Positions 53,409 through 64,000 of a stretch of 64,000 nucleotides of DNA are shown here, in pieces; positions within the stretch are counted from its first letter, which is position 1, and every line of letters starts with the position of its first letter. Made by a program: the position numbers and the translations under genes. The DNA lies in the NCBI RefSeq assembly GCF_004000235.1, contig NZ_RCIO01000007.1:1-64000 (forward strand), written 5' to 3'. The notes beneath the pieces were generated by a model. That model was not told where the DNA came from, did not search any database, and saw nothing but the letters and a program-made list of their open reading frames with translations. This DNA comes from Mesorhizobium sp. Z1-4 (GTDB lineage Bacteria; Pseudomonadota; Alphaproteobacteria; Rhizobiales; Rhizobiaceae).

Positions 53409-53488
53409 GCGGCGCCTGGCGCTCGACAAACCGGGCATCGGGCCTTAAGCGCCGGAACCTCCACTGAAGAAGCGGGCATGGCGGGCCG

Positions 53489-54892
53489 TTGGTAGCGAAC
53501 AAGAAAAACCGGAAACGTTCGGGCGGACCGGGCAGGCGGCCTTCCGACCGGGAAAATGTCCCGGTCGAGGCGGAACGGCCCGGGCTCGCCTCACGCGTGG
53601 CGGCTGCGCGGCTGCTGGCTGCCGTCATCGACAAAGCTACCGCGCTCGATGCGCTGACCGACCAGGAACATGGGCATCCGCAATTTCTGGCGCTCGATCA
53701 GCGCGACCGGGCGCTGGTCCGGGCTATCCTGGTCACCGCCTTGCGGTATCGCGGTACCATCACCGCGCTGATCGAGAAGCGTCTGCAGCGGCCGCTACCG
53801 GCCAATGCACGGACGCTCGACCACATTCTGCACGTGGCGGCGGCGCAGATGCTCTTTCTCGACGTGCCCGACAGTGCGGCTGTGGATCTCGCGGTCTCGC
53901 ACGCGAATTCAGACCCGCGCAGCCGGCGGTTCGCTTCGCTGGTCAATGCCGTGCTGCGTGAGCTTGGCCGGCGCAAGGAGCGCGCCTTGCCGGCTGCCCT
54001 TGCACAGTCGACCGACGCGCCCGGCTGGTTCGTGGAGCGGCTGCGCGAGGCCTACGGCGCGGCGCGCGCCGATGCGATCCTCGCAATCCACCGGCTCGAA
54101 CCGCCGATGGACTTCACCGTGAAGTCCGACCCGCAGGGTTGGGCGGAAAAATTCGGCGGCATCGTGCTCGAAAACGGAAGCGTCAGGGTCGGACGTCTGC
54201 CGGCGCCGGTTGCCGAATTGCCGGGTTATGCCGAGGGCGAGTGGTGGGTGCAGGATATGGCAGCCACACTGCCGGCGGCGATGCTTGGCAATGTCAAAGG
54301 CAAGCGCGTACTCGATCTTTGCGCCGCGCCCGGCGGCAAGACGGCGCAGCTCACCGCAGCAGGAGCCATTGTCACCGCCGTCGACCTCTCCGCCAGCCGG
54401 CTGAAGCGCCTAGCGGCCAATTTCGAACGTCTGAAGCTCAAGGCCGAGATCGTTGAGGCCAACGCGCTGAGCTATGCGCCCGACATGCCGTTCGATGCCG
54501 TGCTGCTTGATGCGCCCTGTTCTTCGACCGGCACGGTGCGGAGGCACCCCGACGTGCCGTGGACCAAGACACCGGCGGACATCGCGAAGCTCGCCGATCT
54601 GCAACGCCGGATGCTTGACCATGCCGTGAGGCTGATCAAAACCGGCGGGGTGCTGGTCTTCGCCAACTGTTCTCTCGACCCGCTCGAGGGCGAGCAGCTT
54701 GTGGAGAGTTTTCTTGCAGACAATCCGGAGTTTGCGATCGATCCGGTCAATTCAGCGGCTGTTCCCGGCAGTGCCGATTTCGTCGCCGAACGTGGCTGGC
54801 TCAGGACAACGCCGGAGGCGCTGAGGGTCGAACCCGAGGCACTTTCAGGCTGCGACGGTTTTTTCGCTGCGCGGCTGGTAAGGCATGGTTAA
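53489..54892 (+). CDS. rsmB: RsmB/NOP-family rRNA cytosine-C5 methyltransferase
   Basis: 467 residues. NusB-like N-terminal domain (residues 35-165) and a methyltransferase with LCAAPGGKTAQL, DAPCSSTGTVRRHPD (proton-abstracting Cys) and FANCSLDPLEGE (catalytic Cys). Methylates C967 of 16S rRNA in Escherichia coli. A TTG at 53489 is the only in-frame start near the family N-terminus. It lies 80 bases after htpX. Confidence 0.9.
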   Translation: MVANKKNRKRSGGPGRRPSDRENVPVEAERPGLASRVAAARLLAAVIDKATALDALTDQEHGHPQFLALDQRDRALVRAILVTALRYRGTITALIEKRLQRPLPANARTLDHILHVAAAQMLFLDVPDSAAVDLAVSHANSDPRSRRFASLVNAVLRELGRRKERALPAALAQSTDAPGWFVERLREAYGAARADAILAIHRLEPPMDFTVKSDPQGWAEKFGGIVLENGSVRVGRLPAPVAELPGYAEGEWWVQDMAATLPAAMLGNVKGKRVLDLCAAPGGKTAQLTAAGAIVTAVDLSASRLKRLAANFERLKLKAEIVEANALSYAPDMPFDAVLLDAPCSSTGTVRRHPDVPWTKTPADIAKLADLQRRMLDHAVRLIKTGGVLVFANCSLDPLEGEQLVESFLADNPEFAIDPVNSAAVPGSADFVAERGWLRTTPEALRVEPEALSGCDGFFAARLVRHG

Positions 54893-55096
54893 CCTTGTCG
54901 GTTCATTCATATGTGGCGATGGCTGCTTTGTACAAACCGTTGAATCAGAAGACCTATTGCACGGCTCCTGCATTGGCGGCGAGGCCGTGGCGTCCGTTTC
55001 TGTATGGCGTATTCTCACGCTGGTGACCGATTCACCCGACTTCTAAAATCAGTGTGAGTCGTGCTGTGGGACCAAGTGGTCAGGAGGTCACGGGCA

Positions 55097-56806
55097 TTGG
55101 CACTCGGTAGGGGTTCAGGCCCACCGATCTGGTTGCTTGCAACGCGCGCCCTGTGGCGGCGCGCGCGGCGGCGCGTTCGCAGCGGCCCCACCGGGCGGTG
55201 GCGCTTCATGGGCGGTACGCCGGAGCGCGTGCTGATTGCGCCTCCCGATCTCAGGCTGGCCGATAGCCAGATCGCCAACGAAATCTATCATGGGCGGTTT
55301 CCGCTGGCGGGCCATCTGGTGGACATGGGCGGCGATTCGCCGTTCCAGCTCGAGGTTGCCGACCTGGCCTGGCTGAATTCGCTGCACGGTTTCCGCTGGC
55401 TGCGCCATATGCGCCAGGCCGGAACCGAACTGGCGTCGTCGAACGCGCGGGCGCTGGTCAGCGACTGGCTGAGCGTGCACGGCCGCCAGATTTCGGGCAT
55501 CGCCTGGGACCCGGCAATTGTCGCGAGACGGGTGATAGCGTGGCTGCAGCATTCGACGGTAGTGCTGCAAGGCGCGGACCTCACCTTCTACCGCTCCTAT
55601 CTGCGTTCGCTGGCTGTACAGATACGCTATCTGCGCGCCATGGCGCCGGACATGCTCGACGGCGAGGAGCGGCTGCGCGCCCGCGCGGCACTCGCCTTCG
55701 CCGCACTGTCGCTGCCGGTATCGAATTCGGCCCTGCGTAACGCGACCAACCACCTCTCCGCGGAACTGGAAAGGCAGATCCTTCCGGATGGGGGCCACGT
55801 ATCGCGCAATCCTATGGCGGTGCTGGAGCTGCTGGCGGATCTCTTGCCGCTGCGGCAGACCTACGCCAATCAGGCAGAAGCGCCGCCAGTTGCGCTGATC
55901 GCGGCGGTGGAGCGCATGCTGCCGGCGCTACGCTTCTTCCGCCATCAGGACGGTACGCTGGCGTTGTTCAACGGCATGGGGTCGACGATACAGGATCGCG
56001 TGTCGGCGCTGCTTCATCACGACGATACCGGCGGTGCGCCGCTGCTTAACGCCACCCATTCAGGTTATCAGCGGCTTTCCATGGGGGGCACGGTCGTTCT
56101 TGCCGATACGGGAACCGCCCCGCAGTCCGACATCTCGCATCAGGCGCATGCGGGCTGCCTTTCCTTCGAAATGTCGTCCGGGCGGCACCGCTTCATTGTC
56201 AATTGCGGCGTCGACAACTACGGCGCCGACGAGTTCCGTATGCTGGCCCGCGCGACAGCCGCCCATTCCACCGCGACGCTCAACGATACGTCGTCGGCAC
56301 GCTTCACCACCTCCGGGCGACTGGCCGATCTTGTCGGAACGCCGCTCACCGGAGGGCCTCAGCGTGTACCGGTGAAACGCACCGACGCTGGCGGGATCGA
56401 AGGCTTCATTGCCAGTCACGACGGTTATGTGCCGCGTTTCGGTATCGTGCATGAGCGCGAGATGGCCTTGTCGGGCAACGGCAATATCCTGGAAGGAACC
56501 GACAGGTTCTACCGCTCGGGCGGCAGGCCGGCACTCGATGACGGCCGCGACCTCGTGGCCGTGCGGTTTCATATCCATCCGGGTATCGGCCTTTTCCTCG
56601 ATCCTTCCGAGCGTCTTGTTCTCAAGGGCGCACCCTCGGATGTGTGGATATTCACATGCGATGCGGTGGACCCGCAGGTGGAGGAATCGATCTTCTTCGC
56701 CGGCGCCGGCGGACCGCAGAAAAGCCGGCAGATCGTACTCTCCTTCAAGGCCTCGCAGATCGGCGAGATCAACTGGCGCTTCACTCGCACCGAACTGATC
56801 GGCTGA
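55097..56806 (+). CDS. heparinase II/III-family protein
   Basis: 569 residues from a TTG at 55097 that has AGGAGG nine bases upstream; a GTG at 55061 would add 12 residues without a site. An alpha-helical toroid domain (about 40-330) is followed by a beta-sandwich heparinase II/III domain ([13 protein letters not shown]..., [15 protein letters not shown]). It is probably cytoplasmic or surface-associated, as no signal peptide is seen. The family cleaves acidic polysaccharides; this branch next to purH in Rhizobiales is uncharacterised, by recall. Confidence 0.85.
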   Translation: MALGRGSGPPIWLLATRALWRRARRRVRSGPTGRWRFMGGTPERVLIAPPDLRLADSQIANEIYHGRFPLAGHLVDMGGDSPFQLEVADLAWLNSLHGFRWLRHMRQAGTELASSNARALVSDWLSVHGRQISGIAWDPAIVARRVIAWLQHSTVVLQGADLTFYRSYLRSLAVQIRYLRAMAPDMLDGEERLRARAALAFAALSLPVSNSALRNATNHLSAELERQILPDGGHVSRNPMAVLELLADLLPLRQTYANQAEAPPVALIAAVERMLPALRFFRHQDGTLALFNGMGSTIQDRVSALLHHDDTGGAPLLNATHSGYQRLSMGGTVVLADTGTAPQSDISHQAHAGCLSFEMSSGRHRFIVNCGVDNYGADEFRMLARATAAHSTATLNDTSSARFTTSGRLADLVGTPLTGGPQRVPVKRTDAGGIEGFIASHDGYVPRFGIVHEREMALSGNGNILEGTDRFYRSGGRPALDDGRDLVAVRFHIHPGIGLFLDPSERLVLKGAPSDVWIFTCDAVDPQVEESIFFAGAGGPQKSRQIVLSFKASQIGEINWRFTRTELIG

Positions 56807-56885
56807 CCCGCGACGCCGCGCCGGCTTGCATTCGCACAACGCTATGCTAACTCGCCCGCGTCTGTTTCCCGGGAGAATCTGCGAT

Positions 56886-58502
56886 ATGGCCGTTGCCGCC
56901 AAGAACATCACGCCGCCCGACCGTGTGCCGCTGGCACGCGCCCTGCTCTCGGTGTCCGACAAAACGGGACTGACCGAGCTCGCTGCGGCACTGGCAAAGC
57001 GGGGCGTCGAACTCGTATCGACCGGCGGGACGGCGAAAGCGATTGCGGCTGCGGGCATTGCGGTCCGCGATGTTTCGGAGCTGACCGGCTTTCCCGAAAT
57101 CATGGATGGCCGCGTGAAGACACTGCACCCTTCCGTGCATGGCGGGCTGCTTGCAATTCGCGACGATAACGAACATGCGGCGGCGCTTGCCGAGCACGGT
57201 ATAGGCCCGATCGATCTGGCAGTGATCAATCTCTACCCGTTCGAGGCGGTGCGTGACGCCGGTGGCTCTTACGCCGAGACAGTGGAAAACATCGACATCG
57301 GCGGGCCCGCCATGCTGCGCGCCGCGGCGAAGAACCACGCCTATGTGGCGGCGGTCACCGATCCCTCCGATTACGATGCACTGCTGGCCGAACTCGACGC
57401 CAACGATGGCGCGCTCGGCTATCGCTTCCGGCAGGAGATGGCGGCAAAGACCTTTGCCCGCGTTGCCGCTTATGACGCCGCGATTTCCGGCTGGTTCGCA
57501 GCAGCACTCGAAATCGCCGAGCCCGCATATCGCGGCTTCGGAGGCAAGCTCGCCACGTCCATGCGCTACGGCGAGAATCCGCACCAGAAGGCCGGCTTTT
57601 ATGCCGGCGGTCCTGTGCGCGCGGGCGTTGCAACGGCGCGGCAGGTGCAGGGCAAGCAGCTTTCCTACAACAACATCAACGACACGGACGCAGCCTATGA
57701 GCTCGTTGCCGAGTTCGACCGGGCGCGCGGTCCGGCCGTTGCAATCATCAAACACGCCAATCCCTGCGGTGTGGCCGAGGGTGCGACGCTCACCGAGGCT
57801 TACCGCAAGGCGCTTCTGTGCGATCAGACCTCGGCATTTGGAGGCATCGTTGCGCTCAACCAGACGCTCGATGCCGTTACCGCTGCCGAGATCGTCAAGG
57901 TGTTCACGGAGGTCATCATCGCGCCTGACGCGAGCGAAGAAGCGCTGGCGATCATTGGCGCCAAGGCCAATCTGCGTCTGCTTCTGGCCGGTTCCTTGCC
58001 CGACCCGCGTGGGCCCGGCACTATGGTGAAAAGCGTCGCCGGCGGGCTGCTCGTCCAGGGCCGCGACAATGCTGTGGTCGACGATCTCGATCTGAAGGTC
58101 GTGACCCGGCGTGCCCCCAGCGATGCCGAGATGGCCGATCTGCGCTTTGCCTTCCGGGTGGCAAAGCATGTGAAGTCGAATGCGATCGTCTATGCGAAAG
58201 GCGGTGCAACCGTCGGCATCGGCGCCGGCCAGATGAGCCGTGTGGATTCCTCACGCATCGCTGCCCGCAAGGCGCAGGACGCGGCAGAGGCCGCCGGCTT
58301 GACGGAAACGCTTGCGATCGGGTCGGTCGTTGCCTCGGATGCCTTCTTTCCGTTCGCGGACGGGCTGCTTGCCGCAGCCGAGGCGGGTGCGACGGCTGTC
58401 ATCCAGCCGGGCGGTTCGATGCGTGACGACGAGGTGATCGCCGCCGCCGACGAAGCCGGACTGGCGATGGTGTTCACCGGCGTGCGGCACTTCCGGCATT
58501 AA
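56886..58502 (+). CDS. purH: AICAR transformylase / IMP cyclohydrolase
   Basis: 538 residues from the ATG at 56886. N-terminal cyclohydrolase domain ([51 protein letters not shown]) and C-terminal transformylase ([30 protein letters not shown]). Catalyses the last two steps of IMP synthesis. It follows the heparinase-like gene by 79 bases and converges with an MFS gene. Confidence 0.97.
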   Translation: MAVAAKNITPPDRVPLARALLSVSDKTGLTELAAALAKRGVELVSTGGTAKAIAAAGIAVRDVSELTGFPEIMDGRVKTLHPSVHGGLLAIRDDNEHAAALAEHGIGPIDLAVINLYPFEAVRDAGGSYAETVENIDIGGPAMLRAAAKNHAYVAAVTDPSDYDALLAELDANDGALGYRFRQEMAAKTFARVAAYDAAISGWFAAALEIAEPAYRGFGGKLATSMRYGENPHQKAGFYAGGPVRAGVATARQVQGKQLSYNNINDTDAAYELVAEFDRARGPAVAIIKHANPCGVAEGATLTEAYRKALLCDQTSAFGGIVALNQTLDAVTAAEIVKVFTEVIIAPDASEEALAIIGAKANLRLLLAGSLPDPRGPGTMVKSVAGGLLVQGRDNAVVDDLDLKVVTRRAPSDAEMADLRFAFRVAKHVKSNAIVYAKGGATVGIGAGQMSRVDSSRIAARKAQDAAEAAGLTETLAIGSVVASDAFFPFADGLLAAAEAGATAVIQPGGSMRDDEVIAAADEAGLAMVFTGVRHFRH

Positions 58503-58511
58503 CGCTGGTGA

Positions 58512-59909
58512 TCAAGTTGCCTGCGCTTCCTTGTGCCGGCTTGTCACCCAGGGCAGCAGTATGAGGCCGATCAGGAACAGGGCGACCACCGGCGTGACGC
58601 CGAGGCGTTGCGCGTCCTGTGTCGTCAGGCCGAAAGCTTCAGAGGCGAAATAGGCTGTGACGATTGCGATCGAGAACGGTCCGATGAAGGTCGTTGCTTT
58701 GCCCGACAAGGCGTAGAGGCCGAAGGCCTCCGTCACCCGGTCGCGGTCCACCTGATCGATCAGCAGCGTGCGCGATGCGGCTTGCAGAGAACCGCCCGCG
58801 GCGCCGATCAGCGCGCCGGCAACATAAAAGACGATGTCGGGCAGGTTCGATGTTTCGCCGGGGGCCGCAACCGAGACGAACAACACCTCCGTCTTGGTGG
58901 TCGAAATCACCAGGATGCAGCAGAAGGCAAGCAGGGTGGTGGTTGTCGCGACAACCGCCTTCGGGCCAAATCGCTGGTCGGCGCGGCCGCCGAGCCAGGC
59001 ACCGATGGCGCCGGTGATGTTGGCCAGAATGCCGAAAATGCCGATCTGGATGATCGACCAGCCAAGCACGCCGGCGGCATAGATGCCGCCGAAGGCATAA
59101 AGTGCATTGAGCGCATCGCGGTAGAACATGCTGGAGATCAGAAAGCTGAAGTAGCTGCGCTCCGAGGGCAGGCTGCGCAACGTCCTGCCGAGGCGCGAAA
59201 GGCCCTGGCGGACCGCACCTGCCTGCGACACCCGCCGAACCACGTCGGGCGTGAAGAGGAACATCGGGATGACGAAAAGAGCATACCAGACGGCGGTGTA
59301 GGGACCGGCGGCGCGGTCGCCCTCGTGTGTGGCCGGGTCGAGGCCGAATATCGGCGTGAGCCCAAGCAATGTCTTGCCGCTTTCGGGCGACGCCGAAAAC
59401 AGGCCGAGCACGATCACCAGCGAGACGAGACCGCCGAGATAACCCAATGCCCAGGCCGAACCGGAAAGCCGCCCGAGCTGCGAGCGCGGCACAAGGTCGG
59501 CCATCATGGCGTTGTTGAAGACGGCCGCGAACTCCATGCCGAACACTGCAAGCGCAATGACCAGCAGCATCCATGTCAGGTTTTCCATGCCGGGCGTGGC
59601 GTACCAGAGCATGGCGCAGGCAACGATGCCGATCAGCGAGAAGACAAGGATCCATGGTTTGCGCGGACCGGTGGCGTCGGCGATGGCCCCCAGCACCGGC
59701 GAGGACAACGCAATGGCAAGTCCGCCGATGCCGGTGGCATATCCCCACATCGATTGCCCGGTCGCGGCGTCGGGGGCGACCGACGCGGCGAAGTAGGGTG
59801 CAAAAACAAAGGTGATGATCAGCGTGTGGAACGGCTGCTGTGCCCAATCGAACAGCATCCAGCCCCAGATGCCGCGCCGGGTCGCGGGTTTCACGGCCTC
59901 GTTGTCCAT
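58512..59909 (-). CDS. MFS transporter, UMF1/Atg22-like
   Basis: 465 residues from the ATG at 59909 with GGAGGGG upstream. Twelve membrane segments and the Atg22-like start GWMLFDWAQQPFHTLIITFVFAPYF. Yeast Atg22 releases amino acids from vacuoles; bacterial substrates are unknown. It lies 47 bases downstream of the glutamate dehydrogenase gene on the same strand. Confidence 0.88.
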   Translation of the reverse strand: MDNEAVKPATRRGIWGWMLFDWAQQPFHTLIITFVFAPYFAASVAPDAATGQSMWGYATGIGGLAIALSSPVLGAIADATGPRKPWILVFSLIGIVACAMLWYATPGMENLTWMLLVIALAVFGMEFAAVFNNAMMADLVPRSQLGRLSGSAWALGYLGGLVSLVIVLGLFSASPESGKTLLGLTPIFGLDPATHEGDRAAGPYTAVWYALFVIPMFLFTPDVVRRVSQAGAVRQGLSRLGRTLRSLPSERSYFSFLISSMFYRDALNALYAFGGIYAAGVLGWSIIQIGIFGILANITGAIGAWLGGRADQRFGPKAVVATTTTLLAFCCILVISTTKTEVLFVSVAAPGETSNLPDIVFYVAGALIGAAGGSLQAASRTLLIDQVDRDRVTEAFGLYALSGKATTFIGPFSIAIVTAYFASEAFGLTTQDAQRLGVTPVVALFLIGLILLPWVTSRHKEAQAT

Positions 59910-59956
59910 CACCCCTCCGCTGCCTCCCCGGACGAAGCCGGAAGAGCGCAAGTTTA

Positions 59957-62900
59957 TTACCCCGCGAGGTCGGCCATCAAACCGGCTGCCACCGAGAGCC
60001 GCGAGACAGTGATCTCCCCGCTTTCGGTCAGGGCCAGAAGCCGTTCCCTCGTTCGCGAAACCCGTTCGCCCCCCGCATCGATCCAGGAGGCCACGGCGGT
60101 CCCGTCCTTTGCGCCCGCCCGCAGCGCCGAAACGGCAATGCCGCGGCGGGCGGTTGCGATCATGTCACTTGCGCGCGCCAGCGCAAGCCCGTCGTAATAG
60201 TCGGCGGCCTGAATGTTGCGCGCGGCATCCTCGACGCGGCCTATGCGGAAAGCCTCGGTCACCTCGAAGAAGGCTTTCGCGGCAGCTGTGAGCTGAACCT
60301 TGGCCCGGCTGGCAACGAGTGCGATGTCCGGCACAAGTTCGCCGATGCCGAGCAGCGCCAGCTTGCGGGCCAGTTCCTCGGGCGCGCCAGCTTCGACAAA
60401 ACCCCGCTCGCGGTCGGCAAGGCGCTGGCGCATATATTCGGGCAGCTTGGAAATCATCACCGGTTCCAGTGCCGCCCGTGCTTCGCGCAGGGTGGCGACG
60501 CGGGCGCCGATGGGCTGGCCGTCGGCTTCGTTCTTCAGGAACCAGGCAGATGCGGCGTGTACCAGGCGCCCGACCTGCTGATAGAGGCCAAGCTGCGCAT
60601 CGCCATCGATCTTTGCGTCGAGCAGGTCGATGGAGCGATAGATGTCCGGCAACTCGAAACCGTCGCGCACGACCGCAAATGCCGCAACCACCTCCGGTGC
60701 GGTGCGCCCGGTCAAATCCTGCAGCCGGCTGATAAAGGTCGGCCCCCCACGGTTTACCGTGTCGTTGCCGAGCTCGGTGGCGATGATCTCGCGACGCAGC
60801 CGATGCGTGCGTATTTCGCCTTCGTATTTCTTTGCCATCCTGTCGGGGAAATATCCGACGAGATCGGTCTGGAAATGCGGGTCGTCCGGTACGTGGCTTG
60901 CAAGGATATCGTCGAAGAGAACGATCTTGGCATAGGCAAGCAACACGCCGAGTTCGGCTCGGGTTAGCGGTTCGCCGAGCGACTGGCGCTCGGCCAGCGC
61001 TTCGGCGCCGGGCAGGTCTTCCACCTCGCGGTCGAGGAGGCCGCGCGATTCCAGCGATGCCATCAGCCGCGCCTGCTGGCCGATATCGGCGACGCCGCGC
61101 CGCGCGGCCAGCGATAGGGCAAGCGTCTGCTGGTAGTTGTTGGCGAGCACCAGCGAGGCCACCTCGTCCGTCATCGCCGCCAGCAGCTTGTTACGGGCCG
61201 GACGCTCCAGCTTGTCGGCGCGCATGGCCGCGGCGAGCGCGATCTTGATGTTGACCTCGACGTCGGAGGAGTTGACGCCGGCAGAGTTGTCGATGGCGTC
61301 CGAATTGCAGCGGCCCCCATGCAGGCCATATTCGATACGGGCCTTTTGGGTGAAGCCGAGATTGGCGCCTTCGCCGACGACCTTCGCGCGCACCTGTTTC
61401 GCGGTGACGCGGATCGTGTCGTTGGCCCGGTCGCCGACCTCCTGATTGCTTTCGCCGGAAGCGCGTACATATGTGCCGATGCCGCCGAACCACATCAGGT
61501 CCGCCTGCGCTTTCAGAATGGCGTTCATAATCTCGACGGGCGAGGCGGTCGTTTTCGCAAGTCCAATCGCTTCTGCCGCGGCCTTGGAAAGGTCGATTGA
61601 CTTCTGCCCGCGGGAGACGATGACGCCGCCTTTCGACATTTTCGCCTTGTCGTAGTCCTGCCAGCTCGAGCGGCCCATCTCGAAGAGCCGCTTGCGCTCG
61701 GCAAAGCTCGCCGCCGGATCCGGATCGGGGTCGATGAAAATGTCGCGATGGTCGAAGGCGGCGATCAGCCTGATCTGTTCCGACAGGAGCATGCCGTTGC
61801 CGAACACATCGCCCGACATGTCGCCGACACCGACCACCGTAAAGGGTTCGGTCTGGATGTCGCGGTTCATTTCGCGGAAATGGCGTTTCACCGCCTCCCA
61901 TGCGCCGCGCGCGGTGATGCCCATTTTCTTGTGGTCGTAGCCGGCCGAGCCGCCGGAGGCGAAGGCGTCGTCGAGCCAGAAATCGCTGGCCTGGCTGATG
62001 CCGTTGGCGGTGTCTGAGAATGTGGCCGTGCCCTTGTCTGCGGCGACGACGAAATAAGGATCGTCGCTGTCATGTCGCACGATGTTTTCTGGCGGCACCA
62101 CCTTGTCTCCATCCAGATTGTCGGTCACCGACAACAGGCTGGAGATGAAGTTGATGTAGGCGTTGCGCCCGGCCTCGAATATCTCGTCGCGACTGCCGCC
62201 GGCCGGAAGCTGCTTGGGATAAAATCCGCCCTTGGCGCCCACGGGCACAATAACGGCGTTCTTCACCTGCTGCGCCTTCACCAGCCCCAGCACCTCGGTG
62301 CGGTAATCCTGCGCCCGGTCGGACCAGCGCAACCCGCCGCGCGCAACCGGGCCGAAGCGCAGGTGCACGCCTTCGACCTGCGGCCCGTAAACGAAGATTT
62401 CGCGCCACGGGCGCGGTTCGGGCAGTCCGGTGAGGGCGCGCGAATCGAGTTTAATCGCCAGCGATACCGGCCTGTCGCCAAATTCCGCATAGTGGTTGGT
62501 GCGCAAGGTGGCATCGATCAGGTTGAGGTACCGCCGCAAGATGGTGTCGTCATCGATTGAGGGCACATTGTCGAGCGCGGCAAGAACGAGTTCGGAAATG
62601 TCGTCGCCCGCGGCTTTGCGGGCCGGATTGTTGCGGGCATCGAACAGTTCGTAGAGGTCGCGCGCGATCGCAGGATAACGGTTGAGGACCCCGGCGATGA
62701 AGTCCTGGCTCTGCGGGATTCCGGCCTGCTGCAAGTAACGGCCATAGGCGCGCAGGATGCGGATCTGGGTCGGGCCGAGCCCGGCACTTTCGCCCAGCGC
62801 ATTGTAGGCATCGTTGTCGCTGGCGCCGCTCCAGACCGACAGGAACACGGAGGCGAATAGGTCGCCGCAGGTTTCCAGGTCGATCGGCCGGCCGGCAGCA

Positions 62901-64000
62901 CTCTCCAGCTCCATGTCGTGGAGGAAAACGACGCCGGTGCCATGGCCGATGTCGAACGTCCGCTCACTGATGACGCGAAAGCCCATGTTTTCCAGAAGCG
63001 GTACGCGTTCCGAAAGCGCAACGGGTGCGCGATGATGGAATATCTTCAGTCCGCAATGAGTGTCCTGCTGCGTAGCATCACGCAGGAACTCGATGGCGAC
63101 CGGAGCGTCGGCGCCGACCTGTTGCATGCGCCGCGCGTCGTGCAGTGCGATACGTGGCGAAAACGCGTTGCGGTAACTTTGCGGGAACTCCGCCGCCGCA
63201 GCTGCCACATCCGCGCCGGCTCCGGTCTCGGCGACCGCTTCGCGAAGACCGTCGTCCCAGGTGCGGACGATTTCGCGCACCGCATCCTCGATCTCGTCGC
63301 CGTCAGGCTGCGGGGTCTTGCCGCCGGAGCGGCCTATGATGAAATGCACGCGGGCCAGCGAACCTTCCGGGAAGGCAGGATAATAGGCGGAGAGGCGGCC
63401 GTCGAACTTGTCCTTCAGGTAATCGCCGATCTTCACGCGGACGCGCGAATCGTAACGGTCGCGCGGCACGAACACGATCACGGAAACAAAGCGGTCGAAC
63501 TGGTCGATGCGGTAGAGAACGCGCACCCGCGGGCGCTCGCCGAGCGCCAGGATGCCCTCTGCATGGCGGCGCAGCGTCGGCACGTCGATCTGGAACAGCT
63601 CGTCGCGCGGGTAGGATTCCAGGACGTTGATAAGCGCCTTGCCGGAATGGTCGGCAGGGTCGAAACCCGATTTTGCAACCACCTCGCTGGCCTTGGACCG
63701 CAGGTAGGGAATGTTCATGACCGAGCGCGTGTAGGCCGTGGAGGTGAACAGCCCGACGATACGCAGTTCGCCCTTGAGCTTGCCCTTCTCGTCAAAGGTC
63801 TTGACGCCGAGATAGTCGAGATAGATGCGGCGGTGGACCAGCGAACGCGCATTGGCCTTGGTGACGAGGAGCGGCTCCGGACCATGCAGAAATGCGCGTA
63901 TTTCGGGCGTCGTGGTCACGGCTTCCGTGCCGCGCCGCAGGACGAGAATATCCGGGTCGGACAGAATACCCAGCCCCGGTTTGTCCGTCCGCTTCAGTTC
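59957..64000 (-). CDS. NAD-specific glutamate dehydrogenase, large 180-kDa type (N-terminus cut)
   Basis: 1347 residues are present and the frame is open to the window edge, so about 240 N-terminal residues lie outside. It matches the large GDH class of roughly 1590 residues. The catalytic region includes EVLGLVKAQQVKNAVIVPVGAKGGFYPKQLP, KGTATFSDTANGIS and GIGTYVRASGESNQEVGDRAND. Converts glutamate to 2-oxoglutarate and ammonia; in this class the C-terminal region continues beyond the NAD domain. It fits glutamate or amino acid catabolism. Confidence 0.93.
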   Translation of the reverse strand, partial: ELKRTDKPGLGILSDPDILVLRRGTEAVTTTPEIRAFLHGPEPLLVTKANARSLVHRRIYLDYLGVKTFDEKGKLKGELRIVGLFTSTAYTRSVMNIPYLRSKASEVVAKSGFDPADHSGKALINVLESYPRDELFQIDVPTLRRHAEGILALGERPRVRVLYRIDQFDRFVSVIVFVPRDRYDSRVRVKIGDYLKDKFDGRLSAYYPAFPEGSLARVHFIIGRSGGKTPQPDGDEIEDAVREIVRTWDDGLREAVAETGAGADVAAAAAEFPQSYRNAFSPRIALHDARRMQQVGADAPVAIEFLRDATQQDTHCGLKIFHHRAPVALSERVPLLENMGFRVISERTFDIGHGTGVVFLHDMELESAAGRPIDLETCGDLFASVFLSVWSGASDNDAYNALGESAGLGPTQIRILRAYGRYLQQAGIPQSQDFIAGVLNRYPAIARDLYELFDARNNPARKAAGDDISELVLAALDNVPSIDDDTILRRYLNLIDATLRTNHYAEFGDRPVSLAIKLDSRALTGLPEPRPWREIFVYGPQVEGVHLRFGPVARGGLRWSDRAQDYRTEVLGLVKAQQVKNAVIVPVGAKGGFYPKQLPAGGSRDEIFEAGRNAYINFISSLLSVTDNLDGDKVVPPENIVRHDSDDPYFVVAADKGTATFSDTANGISQASDFWLDDAFASGGSAGYDHKKMGITARGAWEAVKRHFREMNRDIQTEPFTVVGVGDMSGDVFGNGMLLSEQIRLIAAFDHRDIFIDPDPDPAASFAERKRLFEMGRSSWQDYDKAKMSKGGVIVSRGQKSIDLSKAAAEAIGLAKTTASPVEIMNAILKAQADLMWFGGIGTYVRASGESNQEVGDRANDTIRVTAKQVRAKVVGEGANLGFTQKARIEYGLHGGRCNSDAIDNSAGVNSSDVEVNIKIALAAAMRADKLERPARNKLLAAMTDEVASLVLANNYQQTLALSLAARRGVADIGQQARLMASLESRGLLDREVEDLPGAEALAERQSLGEPLTRAELGVLLAYAKIVLFDDILASHVPDDPHFQTDLVGYFPDRMAKKYEGEIRTHRLRREIIATELGNDTVNRGGPTFISRLQDLTGRTAPEVVAAFAVVRDGFELPDIYRSIDLLDAKIDGDAQLGLYQQVGRLVHAASAWFLKNEADGQPIGARVATLREARAALEPVMISKLPEYMRQRLADRERGFVEAGAPEELARKLALLGIGELVPDIALVASRAKVQLTAAAKAFFEVTEAFRIGRVEDAARNIQAADYYDGLALARASDMIATARRGIAVSALRAGAKDGTAVASWIDAGGERVSRTRERLLALTESGEITVSRLSVAAGLMADLAG

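Overview
The window is a high-GC, gene-dense chromosomal segment from an alphaproteobacterium, most probably a member of the Rhizobiales (Phyllobacteriaceae / Mesorhizobium-like). Evidence: the rimM-trmD-rplS neighbourhood, an Usg-family protein, an SDHAF4 (DUF1674) protein, a very large NAD-specific glutamate dehydrogenase, a heparinase II/III-like gene next to purH, aroK-aroB followed by a CorC-like gene, and CCCTCCCC-type palindromic repeats of the kind common in this order. This placement is from gene content and recall, not from a database search.

Layout. (1) 1-6340 (minus) is a tightly coupled operon: TRAP transporter dctP-dctQ-dctM, then pyrK-like and class 1B pyrD-like dihydroorotate dehydrogenase subunits, an N-carbamoyl-amino-acid hydrolase and a dihydroorotase cut by the window edge. 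Together these give a complete route orotate -> dihydroorotate -> N-carbamoyl-aspartate -> aspartate, so I read it as an orotate uptake and catabolism operon. (2) 6547-8386 holds two paralogous XRE-type regulators facing tail to tail, each divergent from a transport operon. (3) 8763-12808 (plus) is an NMT1/THI5-type ABC transporter with a uridine-phosphorylase-like enzyme. Both divergent intergenic regions carry a 14-bp palindrome TCTCA-N4-TGRGA six or seven bases upstream of a TTGACA -35 box, which ties the two halves into one mirror-image pyrimidine scavenging locus. (4) 12885-20739: tRNA-Arg(CCT), RidA, an M20 amidohydrolase, a D,D-carboxypeptidase with a CobW GTPase, TusA-like and L,D-transpeptidase genes, accA and xerD. 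(5) 20899-34005: aroK-aroB-corC, a GGDEF protein, an AEC carrier, a small XRE/DUF2975 pair, leuC, a cysteine-tailed MarR regulator, an amine oxidase and a polar amino acid ABC pair. (6) 34027-41552: rplS, TSUP, trmD, rimM, xerC, TraB/GumN and asd. Upstream of asd is a Thr/Lys-rich 36-codon leader peptide with a good ribosome-binding site, which looks like an attenuator. (7) 41686-64000: a cold-shock-like/DUF805 fusion, a YmdB-like phosphodiesterase, 5-formyl-THF cyclo-ligase, a structured RNA candidate, MoxR, usg, acs, a small transcription unit encoding a 21-residue ORF with a perfect Shine-Dalgarno, a TadG-like vWA protein, htpX, rsmB, heparinase-like, purH, an MFS carrier and most of an NAD-glutamate dehydrogenase.

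Most of the second half is housekeeping. The most interesting parts are the mirror-image pyrimidine locus (1-12808), the asd leader peptide (40926-41036), the small transcription unit at 49688-49967 and the structured RNA at about 44516-44650. Start codons were chosen from visible ribosome-binding sites and gene overlaps; where they differ from the longest open frame this is stated.
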